Source of the DNA: Curvibacter soli
GTDB taxonomy: Bacteria > Pseudomonadota > Gammaproteobacteria > Burkholderiales > Burkholderiaceae_C
Assembly: GCF_029211125.1 (NCBI RefSeq)
Contig: NZ_JARGEN010000013.1
Span: forward strand, 1-47,002
Direction of reading: 5' to 3'
DNA length: 47,002 nt
Positions 25,580 through 34,907 of the stretch are shown in pieces (the stretch's first letter is position 1; every line of letters starts with the position of its first letter). Both the position numbers and the translations under genes were made by a program. The notes beneath the pieces are model-generated. The model was not told where the DNA came from. It saw nothing but the letters and a program-made list of their open reading frames with translations, and did no database searches.

Positions 25580-26131
25580 CTACCGCCCGCCCACGCGGCG
25601 GGCCAGGCGCAGCAGCTCGAGGCCGCGGTCGGCGGCCATGTCGAACGCATTGCGTCCGTCGGGGGCGCTCAGGTGGGGCGCGGCCCCCAGCGCCAGCAGC
25701 ATCCGGACGATTTCCACCCGCCCGCTGGCTGCGGCCTGCATGAGGCAGGTAATGTCGTCGTCGTTGGCGTGGTCAATCGGCGCGCCGGCCTCGACCAGCC
25801 GCAGGATGGTGGCGGGGCCGCCATGCAGGCAGGCGAACCACAGCGCGCTGTTGCCGTCGTCGTTCAGCGCGTCGGGCACGGCGCCGCATGCCAGCAGGGC
25901 CTCGACTACTGCCTCCTCCCCCTGCCACGCGGCGCGCATCAGGGGCGTGTCGCCATTGGCGTCGCGCGCCCGCAGGCCGGGGAAGTCCTGCTGCGCGAGC
26001 CATGCGGCAAGTGCGCCTGGCAGCGCTGCGCGTGGCTCTGCATCCGCTGCAGTCCAGTCGGCGGTACCGCGGGCGGCAATGTAGGCCACCATGGCGGGGG
26101 CTGGGGCCGTGCCGTGGCGCAGGGAGTTCAT
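25580..26131 (-). CDS. Ankyrin-repeat protein
   Basis: This 183-residue protein is made of about four ankyrin repeats (NGDTPLMRAAWQGEEAVVEALLACG, GNSALWFACLHGGPATILRLVEAG and others) after a 50-residue N-terminal helix region. Repeats and the preceding LPGALAAWLAQQDFPG align with the C-terminal part of the rhodanese-ankyrin protein (TPALAAWLAREGFVG), so the two arose by duplication on either side of the SagB-type gene. No signal peptide. It is likely an interaction partner within this operon. Confidence 0.8.
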   Translation of the reverse strand: MNSLRHGTAPAPAMVAYIAARGTADWTAADAEPRAALPGALAAWLAQQDFPGLRARDANGDTPLMRAAWQGEEAVVEALLACGAVPDALNDDGNSALWFACLHGGPATILRLVEAGAPIDHANDDDITCLMQAAASGRVEIVRMLLALGAAPHLSAPDGRNAFDMAADRGLELLRLARRVGGR

Positions 26132-26147
26132 CGGGTGGCTTGCCGCG

Positions 26148-26756
26148 TCAGACGGGGCGGTTCTCGTTGGGGTTGCGCACGGGGCCCATCAATTCCAGCC
26201 CTTCGCCGTAGGTGATGGTGTCGAAGGTGACGTCGAACTTGAGCGCCGCGTCGGCCACGGCGTCCAGCTTGCCGGCGGTGTCTTTTTTCTTCAGGTCGTT
26301 TTTCTCCAGGTACAGCAGCGTCAGCAGTTCGTTGTAGACCGTCGATTCGTCGATGGGCAGCACGTAGAACAGGGCCCCCTTGTAGGGTACCTGGTACTTT
26401 TTCGACAGATCGATGTTGTTGCAGAACAAAAAGTACTTGCCTCCCGCGCTGAGCGTGTCGCCCAGCACCTCAGCCACGTCCTTCAGGTGCTCGAAGCTCA
26501 GCAGGTAGCCGGCGAAGAAGGGCAGATGCTTGTCGCCGACGGTAGCGACGGCCATCACCTGGTCGCAGGTGAGTTCGGGTGGGCGAGCCTCGTCGGCCAG
26601 CTTGGGCGCGAAGCGCAGCGCCAGTTCCCCGCGAAAGCCGACGCGGCCGTATTTGCTGGTCGGCGCCTTGAGCACGGGGTTGAGCAGCCGCCCCTCCTGT
26701 TCGAGTCGAGCGAACGCGGTGTCGTCGAGCTCCTTGCGGGCAATCGTGGCAGTCAT
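26148..26756 (-). CDS. Uncharacterised 202-residue protein
   Basis: I do not recognise a family. The protein is cytoplasmic in character, with a central hydrophobic stretch (KHLPFFAGYLLSFEHLKDVAEVLGD), a YFLFCNNIDLSKKYQVPYKGALFYVLPIDES core suggestive of an alpha/beta fold, and a Lys-rich loop (LEKNDLKKKD). It overlaps the globin gene by ATGA and is followed by the ankyrin gene 16 bases later, so it is surely part of the operon. No active site can be proposed. Confidence 0.65.
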   Translation of the reverse strand: MTATIARKELDDTAFARLEQEGRLLNPVLKAPTSKYGRVGFRGELALRFAPKLADEARPPELTCDQVMAVATVGDKHLPFFAGYLLSFEHLKDVAEVLGDTLSAGGKYFLFCNNIDLSKKYQVPYKGALFYVLPIDESTVYNELLTLLYLEKNDLKKKDTAGKLDAVADAALKFDVTFDTITYGEGLELMGPVRNPNENRPV

Positions 26757-27211
26757 GAAAAGTCCTTGGTGGTGGAGGGAGCCGGGTGGGGCGCTTCCTG
26801 GACGTTGCGCATCCAGTCGGCGGTCTTGAAAAAAGCGTTCATCAGTTCGGCCTGCAGCGCGGGCGCGACACCGGCGTCAGCCAGCGCGGCGCGCATGCAG
26901 GCGAGCCAGGCGTCGCGCTCGGCCATGCCGATGGCGAAGCCCGCGTGGCGCATGCGCAGGCGCGGGTGGCCTCGGCTCGCCGAATAGTCCTTCGGTCCGC
27001 CAAGCCATTCGCACAGGTAGAGCGCCAGCACGGCCTTGGTCCGTGCAAGGTCCGGTTCGTGCATCGCGCGGATGCCTTGCGCATCGGGGCGCATGTCCAT
27101 GTGGCGGTAGAAGGCGTCGACCAGCCGCGCAACGCCGGCCTCGCCGCCCAGCATCTCGAAATGCGGGGGGCGCGCAGGCATCGGCTGTGCAGAGGTCGTG
27201 GCGGCGTTCAT
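26753..27211 (-). CDS. Truncated hemoglobin (group II type)
   Basis: This 152-residue globin has EMLGGEAGVARLVDAFYRHMD, WLGGPKDYSASRGHPRLRMRHAGFAIG (proximal His89) and the group II trHb pattern ERDAWLACMRAAL. Such globins bind oxygen or NO; in diazotrophs a nif-linked globin may deliver oxygen to the terminal oxidase or scavenge NO. It leads the minus-strand accessory operon, diverging from nifH. A sigma-54 match (27224-27239) would place the transcript start only 2 bases before this ATG, so the Met at 27181 is a possible start instead. Confidence 0.88.
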   Translation of the reverse strand: MNAATTSAQPMPARPPHFEMLGGEAGVARLVDAFYRHMDMRPDAQGIRAMHEPDLARTKAVLALYLCEWLGGPKDYSASRGHPRLRMRHAGFAIGMAERDAWLACMRAALADAGVAPALQAELMNAFFKTADWMRNVQEAPHPAPSTTKDFS

Positions 27212-27223
27212 GCCGCCTGTTTC

Positions 27224-27239
27224 TGCAATGACCGTACCA
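27224..27239 (-). promoter_or_regulatory. Putative sigma-54 promoter of the globin operon
   Basis: On the minus strand this reads TGGTACGGTCATTGCA, with GG and GC spaced by 10 bases. It lies about 100 bases from the NifA site at 27332. The predicted start (near 27213) is very close to the annotated ATG, which is the main reason for caution. Confidence 0.55.
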
Positions 27240-27331
27240 GCCACGCGCGGCGTGCGGCGCGCTGCAAACACGACACAAACGCGGCGCAGGGGCCAGTGGC
27301 GCGGTCTTTTCACGACGCGCCATGCAACGTT

Positions 27332-27347
27332 TGTCGCGAAATGGACA
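27332..27347 (+). promoter_or_regulatory. NifA upstream activator site (nifH/globin)
   Basis: TGTCGCGAAATGGACA fits TGT-N10-ACA and is part of TTTGTCGCGAAATGGACAAA. It lies about 106 bases upstream of the nifH promoter and, on the other side, about 93 bases from the globin promoter match. Confidence 0.75.
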
Positions 27348-27452
27348 AAGCGCCGGAGCGTCCCTGGGAAGGCCCTGGCAATCCCCTGGAATCCCCGTTT
27401 CCCCTCTGACGGCGAGCATGCCGGAGATCCCTGCACAGAGGCTGCAACGGCA

Positions 27453-27468
27453 TGGCATGGAAGCTGCG
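27453..27468 (+). promoter_or_regulatory. Sigma-54 promoter of nifHDK
   Basis: TGGCATGGAAGCTGCG has GG at 27454-27455 and GC at 27466-27467 with 10 bases between. The predicted start near 27479 gives a leader of about 120 bases before the nifH ATG. Confidence 0.75.
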
Positions 27469-27515
27469 AAGGAAGGCTGCGCGGACACAAGTCCGGCCGA
27501 TGCGTGACCCCATAG

Positions 27516-28481
<966 letters not shown>

Positions 28482-28580
28482 CCTGCGCGCGCCCCGGGCT
28501 GCGGCCCGGTTCGCCGCAGGACGGACCGGGCCTGCGCCCTCGCCAGATGATGCAAACCATTACCTACCGGAGTTCCCACC

Positions 28581-30044
28581 ATGACCGCCACCGTTGAAGA
28601 ACGCAAGGCCGCGAACAAGGCCCTGATCGATGAAGTGCTGAAGGCCTATCCCGAAAAGATGGCCAAGCGGCGCGCCAAACACTTGGGCACGTTCGAAGAC
28701 GGCAAGCCCGACTGCGGCGTGAAGTCCAACATCAAGTCGCTGCCCGGCGTCATGACCATCCGCGGCTGTGCCTATGCCGGCAGCAAGGGCGTGGTGTGGG
28801 GCCCGATCAAGGACATGATTCACATCAGCCACGGCCCGGTCGGCTGCGGCCAGTATTCGTGGGCGGCGCGCCGCAACTACTACATCGGCACCACCGGTAT
28901 CGATACCTTCGTGACGATGCAGTTCACCTCCGACTTCCAGGAGAAGGACATCGTCTTCGGCGGCGACAAGAAGCTCGACAAGATCATCGATGAGATCCAG
29001 GAACTGTTCCCGCTCAACAAAGGCATCTCGATCCAGTCCGAATGTCCGATCGGGCTGATCGGCGACGACATCGAGGCCGTCTCGAAGAAGAAGACGAAGC
29101 AGTACGAAGGCCACACCATCGTGCCCGTGCGTTGCGAGGGCTTCCGCGGGGTGAGCCAGTCGCTGGGCCACCACCTGGCCAACGACGCCATCCGCGACTG
29201 GGTGTTCGACAAGGTCGACCCGAACAAGCGCCCCGAATTCAAGTCCACGCCCTACGACGTGGCCATCATCGGCGACTACAACATCGGTGGCGACGCCTGG
29301 TCCAGCCGCATCCTGCTGGAAGAGATTGGCCTGCGCGTGATCGCGCAGTGGTCGGGCGACGGCTCCATCGCCGAGCTGGAGAACACGCCCAAGGCCAAGC
29401 TCAACGTGCTGCACTGCTACCGCTCGATGAACTACATCAGCCGGCACATGGAAGAGAAGTACGGCATCCCATGGGTGGAATACAACTTCTTCGGCCCGAG
29501 CATGATCGAAAAGAGCCTGCGCGAAATCGCCAGCCACTTCGACGACACCATCAAGGCCAACGCCGAGAAGGTCATCGCCAAATACCGCCCATTGATGGAC
29601 GCCGTGATCGCGCGCTTCAAGCCGCGCCTGCAGGGCAAGAAGGTCATGCTGTTCGTCGGCGGCCTGCGCCCGCGCCATGTGATCGGCGCCTATGAAGACC
29701 TGGGCATGGACGTGGTTGGCACCGGCTACGAGTTCGGCCACAACGACGACTACCAGCGCACCACCCACTACGTGAAGGACGGCACGTTGATTTATGACGA
29801 TGTGACCGGCTACGAGTTCGAGAAGTTCGTCGAACAGGTGCAGCCCGACCTGGTCGGCTCGGGCATCAAGGAAAAGTACGTGTTCCAGAAGATGGGCGTG
29901 CCCTTCCGCCAGATGCACAGCTGGGACTATTCCGGCCCGTACCACGGCTACGACGGTTTCGCGATCTTCGCGCGCGACATGGACATGGCGATCTCCAGTC
30001 CGATCTGGAGCCTGACCAAAGCGCCCTGGAAGAAAGCCGCCTGA
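28581..30044 (+). CDS. nifD: Nitrogenase MoFe protein alpha chain NifD
   Basis: This protein of 487 residues carries the P-cluster cysteines Cys63, Cys89 and Cys155 and the FeMo-co ligands Cys279 (LHCYRSMN) and His446 ([10 protein letters not shown]). They correspond to Azotobacter Cys62/88/154/275 and His442 with small shifts. The cofactor-pocket sequence [12 protein letters not shown] is intact. Absence of the VnfD/AnfD features, together with nifEN, nifQ and mod genes, supports a molybdenum enzyme. It starts 99 bases after nifH in the same operon. Confidence 0.98.
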   Translation: MTATVEERKAANKALIDEVLKAYPEKMAKRRAKHLGTFEDGKPDCGVKSNIKSLPGVMTIRGCAYAGSKGVVWGPIKDMIHISHGPVGCGQYSWAARRNYYIGTTGIDTFVTMQFTSDFQEKDIVFGGDKKLDKIIDEIQELFPLNKGISIQSECPIGLIGDDIEAVSKKKTKQYEGHTIVPVRCEGFRGVSQSLGHHLANDAIRDWVFDKVDPNKRPEFKSTPYDVAIIGDYNIGGDAWSSRILLEEIGLRVIAQWSGDGSIAELENTPKAKLNVLHCYRSMNYISRHMEEKYGIPWVEYNFFGPSMIEKSLREIASHFDDTIKANAEKVIAKYRPLMDAVIARFKPRLQGKKVMLFVGGLRPRHVIGAYEDLGMDVVGTGYEFGHNDDYQRTTHYVKDGTLIYDDVTGYEFEKFVEQVQPDLVGSGIKEKYVFQKMGVPFRQMHSWDYSGPYHGYDGFAIFARDMDMAISSPIWSLTKAPWKKAA

Positions 30045-30122
30045 ACCTTGAAGGCCGGTGACCGTCGGTGTGTTCCGATGGTTGCCCGCCGCTCGCCCCA
30101 TTGAAACCCCCAGGAGTCCGCC

Positions 30123-31682
30123 ATGCCCCAATCCGCCGACAATATCCTCGACCACGAACTGCTGTTCCGCGAACCCGAGTACCAGGAAATCTTCCGCAGC
30201 AAGAAGGAAGAGTTCGAGTTCAATCACTCCGACGAAACGGTCAAGCAGATCGTCGAATGGACCAAGACCGAAGACTACAAGCAGAAGAACTTCGCCCGCG
30301 ACTCGCTCACCGTGAACCCCGCCAAGGCATGCCAGCCGCTGGGAGCGGTGTTCGTCGCCAACGGCTTCCACAAGACGCTGAGCTTCGTGCATGGCAGCCA
30401 GGGCTGCGTGGCCTACTACCGTTCACACTTCTCGCGCCACTTCAAGGAGCCGACCTCCTGCGTCAGCTCCTCGATGACGGAAGACGCCGCGGTGTTCGGC
30501 GGCCTCAACAACATGATCGACGGCCTGGCCAATGCCTACAACCTCTACAAGCCCGAGATGATCGCCGTCAGCACCACCTGCATGGCCGAGGTGATCGGCG
30601 ACGACCTCGACGCCTTCATCAAGAACAGCAAGCAGAAGGGCAGCGTGCCGGAGGACTACGACGTGCCATTCGCCCACACGCCGGCTTTCGTCGGCAGCCA
30701 CATCACGGGCTACGACAACGCGCTGCTGGGCATCCTCAAGCACTTCTGGGACGGCAAGGCCGGCACCGCCGCGCCGCTGGTGCGCGTGCCTGACGAAACC
30801 ATCAACTTCATCGGCGGCTTCGACGGCTTCGTCGTCGGCAACATGAAGGAAATCCGCCGCATATTCGAACTGTTCGGTGTCGAGGTCAACATCCTCTGCG
30901 ACCCCTCGGAGAACTGGAACACGCCCACCGATGGCGAGTTCCGCATGTACGAGGGCGGCACCACCAAGGAAGAAGTGGAAGCGGCGCTCCATGCCAAGGC
31001 CACCATCGTGTTCCAGGAATACTGCTGCGAGAAGACCAGCAAGTTCATCGCCGAGCATGGTCAGGAAGTCGTCGTGCTGAATGCGCCGATGGGCGTCGCG
31101 GGCACCGACGAATTCCTGATGGCGATCTCCCGCATCAGCGGCAAGCCGATTCCCGCGCAGCTCGAAAAGGAGCGTGGCCAACTGGTCGATGCCATGGCCG
31201 ACAGCCAGGCCCACCTGCACGGCAAGCGCTTTGCGCTGTACGGCGACCCGGACCAGATGCTGGGCACCACCCGGTTCCTGCTGGAGCTGGGCGCCGAGCC
31301 GGCCCACGTGCTGGCCACCAACGGCACTGAAACCTGGGCGAAGAAGGTGCAGGAACTGTTCGACGGTTCGCCCTACGGCGCCGGCTGCAAGGTCTACCCG
31401 AAGCGCGACCTGTGGCACATGCGCTCGCTGCTGTATACGGAGCCGGTCGATTTCCTGATTGGCAACACCTACGGCAAGTACCTGGAGCGCGACACCAAGA
31501 CGCCGCTGGTGCGCATGACCTTCCCGATTTTCGACCGCCACCACTACCACCGCTATCCGACCTGGGGCTACGAGGGCGGTCTGCGCACGCTGGTGATGCT
31601 GCTGGACGAATTCTTCGAGACGCTCGATGCCAACACCATCGTGCCGGCGAAGACCGATTACAGCTACGACATCATCCGGTAG
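30123..31682 (+). CDS. nifK: Nitrogenase MoFe protein beta chain NifK
   Basis: This protein of 519 residues has P-cluster cysteines Cys70 (AKACQPLGA), Cys95 ([10 protein letters not shown]) and Cys153 ([11 protein letters not shown]), at the same numbers as in Azotobacter vinelandii NifK. The N-terminal extension expected of group I enzymes is present. With NifD it forms the alpha2-beta2 dinitrogenase. AGGAG lies 10 bases before the ATG, and it follows nifD by 78 bases. Confidence 0.98.
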   Translation: MPQSADNILDHELLFREPEYQEIFRSKKEEFEFNHSDETVKQIVEWTKTEDYKQKNFARDSLTVNPAKACQPLGAVFVANGFHKTLSFVHGSQGCVAYYRSHFSRHFKEPTSCVSSSMTEDAAVFGGLNNMIDGLANAYNLYKPEMIAVSTTCMAEVIGDDLDAFIKNSKQKGSVPEDYDVPFAHTPAFVGSHITGYDNALLGILKHFWDGKAGTAAPLVRVPDETINFIGGFDGFVVGNMKEIRRIFELFGVEVNILCDPSENWNTPTDGEFRMYEGGTTKEEVEAALHAKATIVFQEYCCEKTSKFIAEHGQEVVVLNAPMGVAGTDEFLMAISRISGKPIPAQLEKERGQLVDAMADSQAHLHGKRFALYGDPDQMLGTTRFLLELGAEPAHVLATNGTETWAKKVQELFDGSPYGAGCKVYPKRDLWHMRSLLYTEPVDFLIGNTYGKYLERDTKTPLVRMTFPIFDRHHYHRYPTWGYEGGLRTLVMLLDEFFETLDANTIVPAKTDYSYDIIR

Positions 31683-31721
31683 CCGGGGCTGCCCCGTTTC
31701 TTGTTCACTTACCGTATAGCC

Positions 31722-32042
31722 ATGACAGATGCTGTATTGGTCAAGACGACGCAGGATGGTCGCAGGGTCGAGGTGATCGACGGCTGGGTCTGCCTGGCCG
31801 GGGTGCGCGAGGCGGACCACCTCGTGCCGCTGCTCGAGCACCCGAACCGCCAGGCCATCGCCCTGGCGGTGCCGGGCGCCTCGCACGTGGCAGGGCGCAT
31901 ACCGCTGACGCACGAGGAAACAGCCATTGCACAGGGCGCGATGGCCGCTGCACGGCGCGAGTTCGACGCCAGCCCGGCGGCCATCACGCAGCGCATTCGG
32001 CATGCGGTATGGGCCAAGACCGCCGCCGAGGGCGTGGAATAA
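31722..32042 (+). CDS. Small protein directly after nifK
   Basis: I do not recognise this 106-residue protein. It begins with two beta-like strands (VLVKTTQDGRRVEVIDGWVCL), has a central loop with HLVPLLEHPNRQAIALAVPG and ends in helices rich in alanine. No metal motif. It sits 39 bases after nifK, in the same direction, and is followed 22 bases later by a Cys-rich gene, so it is likely expressed with nifHDK. The ATG at 31722 is preferred over an upstream TTG. Confidence 0.65.
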   Translation: MTDAVLVKTTQDGRRVEVIDGWVCLAGVREADHLVPLLEHPNRQAIALAVPGASHVAGRIPLTHEETAIAQGAMAAARREFDASPAAITQRIRHAVWAKTAAEGVE

Positions 32043-32064
32043 CTGTGCGCCCCAGGAGAATTTC

Positions 32065-32307
32065 ATGACCACGATTCGCTGCGACGGCACGCGCAACGGC
32101 TACAAGCTGCTGTGTAATGGAAGCCTCTACCAATGTGCCTGTGGCCGCGTCGGCTGCCAGCAGAGCAAGGACGCGATGTGCAGCAAGCAGGGCTTCTCGG
32201 TGCTGGGCAGATGCGTCGCCTGCGGCGAGGTTGGCAAGTACAAGCTGCTGGCGCCCGAGGCCGTGGGCTTTCGCCACACGCTGATGCAAGACCCACAGAC
32301 TTCCTGA
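32065..32307 (+). CDS. Cys-rich small protein (probable metal-binding ribbon)
   Basis: This 80-residue protein has seven cysteines in a patterned order: C in IRCDGT, C in LLCNG, C-x-C in YQCACGRVGC, then C in DAMCSKQG, and C-x2-C in GRCVACGE. This suggests one or two zinc or FeS sites. I cannot assign a family. AGGAG lies 6 bases before the ATG. Position after nifK and before nifE makes a role in nitrogenase metal handling plausible but unproven. Confidence 0.65.
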   Translation: MTTIRCDGTRNGYKLLCNGSLYQCACGRVGCQQSKDAMCSKQGFSVLGRCVACGEVGKYKLLAPEAVGFRHTLMQDPQTS

Positions 32308-32327
32308 TAGCGCGCGGGAGCCCGGCC

Positions 32328-32813
32328 GTGATCTACGTGGTGGAACTTCCCGAACAGGGCGACCCGCGCGCCTGGTTCGCCTATGACGACGAGGACTTCG
32401 CTCGCAAGGTCGCGGCGTCCGATCCGCTGCAGGCCTGGGAAATCCATGACCGGCTGACGGCGCGCGACCTGCTCGATGCCAATGGTGCTGCACCGGACGA
32501 CCCTGCGGCGCGCGGGCGCTTCCCGGCGATCTGCGCGCTGGCCGACGAACACGGCTGGGACACGCCGCTGTACCGCGCCGATCATTTGCTGGGCCGCGGC
32601 GTGCTGCGTGTCGAGCTGGTGAGCGAGCGCGAGGCGCTGACTGCCGCGCTGTCGGTACGCGCTGGCGGCCGTTGCATCTACTGGAGCGACCGCGATGCCA
32701 TCGGCGCCTTCGAGGGTGCCGACCCGCGCATTGCCGGCAAGGCGCATTGGCGGGCGCGGCGGGCCCTCTACGAGCAACTGGTGGCGCTCGAAGTGCTGGC
32801 CGACGACAACTGA
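32328..32813 (+). CDS. Uncharacterised nif-island protein (GTG start)
   Basis: The 161-residue protein begins at a GTG with GGGAG upstream: IYVVELPEQGDPRAWFAYDDEDFARKV. The rest is mixed alpha/beta with a VELVSEREALTAALSVRAGGRCIYW segment and an acidic/basic helical end. I do not recognise a family. An ATG-started frame extends far upstream but overlaps the Cys-rich gene and looks like a shadow there. Its stop codon lies at the start of a 160-base tandem duplication. Confidence 0.62.
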   Translation: MIYVVELPEQGDPRAWFAYDDEDFARKVAASDPLQAWEIHDRLTARDLLDANGAAPDDPAARGRFPAICALADEHGWDTPLYRADHLLGRGVLRVELVSEREALTAALSVRAGGRCIYWSDRDAIGAFEGADPRIAGKAHWRARRALYEQLVALEVLADDN

Positions 32814-33120
32814 GATGGACACTCCCCCAGGCTTGCCCACTGCGTGTGGCCGCCAACCCCCTCGCCGGGGGCGATACCGGCGGCCCGGCAAAGCCGGTTC
32901 CGCGGTATCCCTGGCATTGGGCTGCGCCAGTTTCATGCGTCGCGGGTGGCGCGCGAGCGCCATGGATAACTGAGATGGAACACTCCCCCAGGCTTGCCCA
33001 CTGCGTGTGGCCACCACCCCCTCGCCGGGGGCGATACCGGCGGCCCGGCAAAGGCGGTTGCGCGGTATCCCTGGCCTCGGGTGCGCCAGTTTCATCGGCT
33101 GCGAGTCGTGCGCACCGCGG
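32808..33120 (+). repeat. 160-base tandem duplication with hairpins
   Basis: Two near-identical units start at 32808 and 32968 (AACTGAGATGGA...). Each includes CCCCCTCGCCGGGGG and CCGGCGGCCCGGCAAAGCCGG-like hairpins and ends in GTGCGCCAGTTTCAT-like sequence. They match for about 125 bases with few differences. The first unit includes the stop codon of the preceding gene, and the second carries the same AAC-TGA context. The units resemble the repeat at 3385-3480. Confidence 0.75.
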
Positions 33121-33258
33121 TGGAGCAACTGACATGAAACCGCGTCTTTCGATTCGATGTGGCTGGCGGATTCTGGGCCAGGGGCGTGATGCGTTCCTGC
33201 GCTGCGCGATGTTCCGCGGCCTCGATCCGGCAACAACTGCTTGAAGAAAGGGAAGACC
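32814..33258. other. Intergenic region after the 32328 gene
   Basis: It contains the tandem duplication and then about 140 bases with a possible 36-residue frame (33134-33244) that I cannot support as a gene. I see no sigma-54 promoter here, so the genes after it are either read through from nifH or use an unrecognised promoter. Confidence 0.5.
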
Positions 33259-33615
33259 ATGCTGCCCCGCATGCAATGCGACATCGTCCGCGGCTGCGGC
33301 GAAGCCATCAAGACACTGACCGCGGAGATGGACGGCGAGGAAGAGCTTTTCGCCAGCGCCAATACGCTGGCCTGCGTCGAGTTGTCGCTGCTCGCCATGG
33401 CCCAGACGATGGGCCATCTCTCGCCGGCGCTGTGCGGCCGCCTGGCCTGGGTCGATTGGGATGGCTGGCAGGCGCTGCGCGGGTTGCTGGAGCGCGACGT
33501 GCAGCCGCGGCGCGAGGAGGTCTGGTACGGTGTGCGCTCGCTGGTGCCGGCCACGCTGCACCTGATCGACCAACTGCGGCGCCACGAGCCCGTGTGGTTC
33601 GAGATCGCATATTGA
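33259..33615 (+). CDS. Small helical nif-island protein, paralogue of the 19590 gene
   Basis: This 118-residue protein shares its C-terminal half with the product of 19590-19964: VDWDGWQALRGLL here against LDWSGWNALRPCL there, and VWYGVRSLVPATLHLIDQLR against LWFACESLVPATLLWLRVYR. The family is unknown to me. It is predicted mostly helical. AAGGGAAG precedes the ATG. An in-frame TTG at 33241 is a less likely start. Confidence 0.7.
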   Translation: MLPRMQCDIVRGCGEAIKTLTAEMDGEEELFASANTLACVELSLLAMAQTMGHLSPALCGRLAWVDWDGWQALRGLLERDVQPRREEVWYGVRSLVPATLHLIDQLRRHEPVWFEIAY

Positions 33616-33626
33616 AGTCATCGGCC

Positions 33627-33872
33627 ATGAGCCTGCGTCCGGGCTTGCTGTGCCTGTTCGAGAACCCAACCGACGAAGCCGGGCGCGCGCTGATCCGGCA
33701 GTTCGTGCTGGTGCGCGAGGCCGAACGCCATGGCGATGCGGCACGGCGTGGTGGAGCCATCACGACGCTGTTCGGCCATCTGGGTGGCGTGCCGATGAGT
33801 GCGCATTCCGACACCGCCAGGCACATCCTGGCCGACAGGGTGGACCAGGTGCGTCCGCTGCGGGAAGCCTGA
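33627..33872 (+). CDS. Small uncharacterised protein
   Basis: I do not recognise this 81-residue protein. It has an N-terminal helix (EAGRALIRQFVLVREAERHGDAA) and a Gly-rich loop (RRGGAITTLFGHLGGVP). It begins 11 bases after the preceding small gene and ends with the stop codon that opens a TGAGAGGCTGAG repeat, followed 16 bases later by the Cca-like gene. Tight packing supports expression, but the size leaves doubt. Confidence 0.55.
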   Translation: MSLRPGLLCLFENPTDEAGRALIRQFVLVREAERHGDAARRGGAITTLFGHLGGVPMSAHSDTARHILADRVDQVRPLREA

Positions 33873-33881
33873 GAGGCTGAG
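33870..33881 (+). repeat. TGAGAGGCTGAG 12-mer at a stop codon
   Basis: An exact copy of the repeat end described at 4402, 13833 and 23063. The first three bases are the stop of the preceding gene. The repeat fills most of the 16-base gap before the next ATG. Confidence 0.55.
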
Positions 33882-33888
33882 GCCCGGC

Positions 33889-34710
33889 ATGGCGGCGACG
33901 GGACAGCACCTGATCCGGCTCGCGCTGGGCGCCGCGCAGAGTCAGGCCGCGGGTCTGGATGCGGCGGACCAGGCGCTGATGGTGAGCGCGGTGCAGATGA
34001 ATGCCATCGAGCGGCTCACGCCGACGCAGCGCGCGCGGGTGCTGGAGCGCGCGCTGATGGCGCCCTACCCGGAGGGTTTCTTCCGCGCGCTGCGCGACTG
34101 CGCGGGCTTGAAGCGCCTGCTGCCCGAGCTGGATGCCCTGTTCGGCGTGCCGCATCTCTGCGACCAGCCCGAACCGATGGACACCGGCGAGCACCAGTTG
34201 CGCGCGCTGGCGCAGGCCGCCCGGCGTGGCACGCCGCTGGCGGTCCGCTTCGCGGTGCTGGTGCACAGGATCGGCATGGGCGGCACGCCGCGCCTGTGCT
34301 GGCCCAGCCACCCGGGGCACGAGGTGCGCGGTGCGGTCCTGCTGGCGGCGCTGGCCGCACGCATCGCCCTGCCGGCGGACGTGCTCGATCTGGCCGCGTT
34401 GGCGATCGCCGAGTGCGACCACGTGCACCGCGCGAGCGACCTGCGCGCCGGGCCCATCGCCGTGCTGCTCGATCGCGTGCAGGCCGAGGCCCGGCCCGAG
34501 CGCTTCGAGCGGCTGCTGCAGGCGTGCATCTGCGACTACGCGGCCTATGCCGGCCACGGCGAGGCTGACTACGCGAAGGCGCCGCGCATGCGCCGGGCGC
34601 TGCAAGCCTATCTCGCGGTGCGCGAACCAGCGCAGCCGCATGCGCGGCTCCAAGCGCGGGCGCTGGCCATCGCGCGCGCCCTCGCGCCGGACAGGGAAGG
34701 GCGCAGGTGA
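33889..34710 (+). CDS. Degenerate HD-domain protein related to the C-terminal half of Cca
   Basis: This 273-residue protein aligns with the middle and C-terminal part of bacterial CCA-adding enzymes: PEGFFRALRDCAGLKRLLPELDALFGVP, then MDTGEHQLRALAQAA, VRFAVLVHRIGMGGTP and WPSHPGHEVRG. The N-terminal nucleotidyltransferase domain is absent. The HD dyad (HDLGKG in Cca) is HRIGMG here (His126-Arg127), and the later FHD is CDH. Phosphohydrolase activity is therefore unlikely, although some metal ligands (WPSHPGH) remain. It is the last gene before the nifE promoter. It may bind nucleotides or RNA; function is unknown. Confidence 0.78.
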   Translation: MAATGQHLIRLALGAAQSQAAGLDAADQALMVSAVQMNAIERLTPTQRARVLERALMAPYPEGFFRALRDCAGLKRLLPELDALFGVPHLCDQPEPMDTGEHQLRALAQAARRGTPLAVRFAVLVHRIGMGGTPRLCWPSHPGHEVRGAVLLAALAARIALPADVLDLAALAIAECDHVHRASDLRAGPIAVLLDRVQAEARPERFERLLQACICDYAAYAGHGEADYAKAPRMRRALQAYLAVREPAQPHARLQARALAIARALAPDREGRR

Positions 34711-34754
34711 GCGCGGGAGCGGCCGGACTGCCGGCGCGACGACCCTGTTCTCTC

Positions 34755-34777
34755 TTGTCGCAAAGCCACTGTCGCAA
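34755..34777 (+). promoter_or_regulatory. Repeated NifA-type half-sites before nifE
   Basis: TTGTCGCAAA (34755-34764) and TGTCGCAA (34770-34777) are direct copies of the extended half-site seen at nifB and nifH. No full TGT-N10-ACA is present. They lie about 80-100 bases upstream of the nifE promoter, where an activator site is expected. Confidence 0.5.
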
Positions 34778-34856
34778 TCCCTTCAAACGCGCCAGGGAAC
34801 GGCGCGCGGAACCGCCCAAACCCTGCAAAAACGCCTTCGCGCAGCCGCTTTGCCGC

Positions 34857-34872
34857 TGGCACCAAATCTGCA
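34857..34872 (+). promoter_or_regulatory. Sigma-54 promoter of nifEN
   Basis: TGGCACCAAATCTGCA has GG at 34858-34859 and GC at 34870-34871 with 10 bases between, a strong match. The predicted start near 34883 leaves a 25-base leader carrying AGGAG before the nifE ATG. Confidence 0.82.
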
Positions 34873-34907
34873 AAGAAGGGACTACCCCACCTGCCAGGAG
34901 TCTCCTC

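Noticed and set aside
33134-33244. Possible 36-residue ORF
   Set aside because: Too short, no recognisable product, immediately follows the tandem repeat and has no clear ribosome site.
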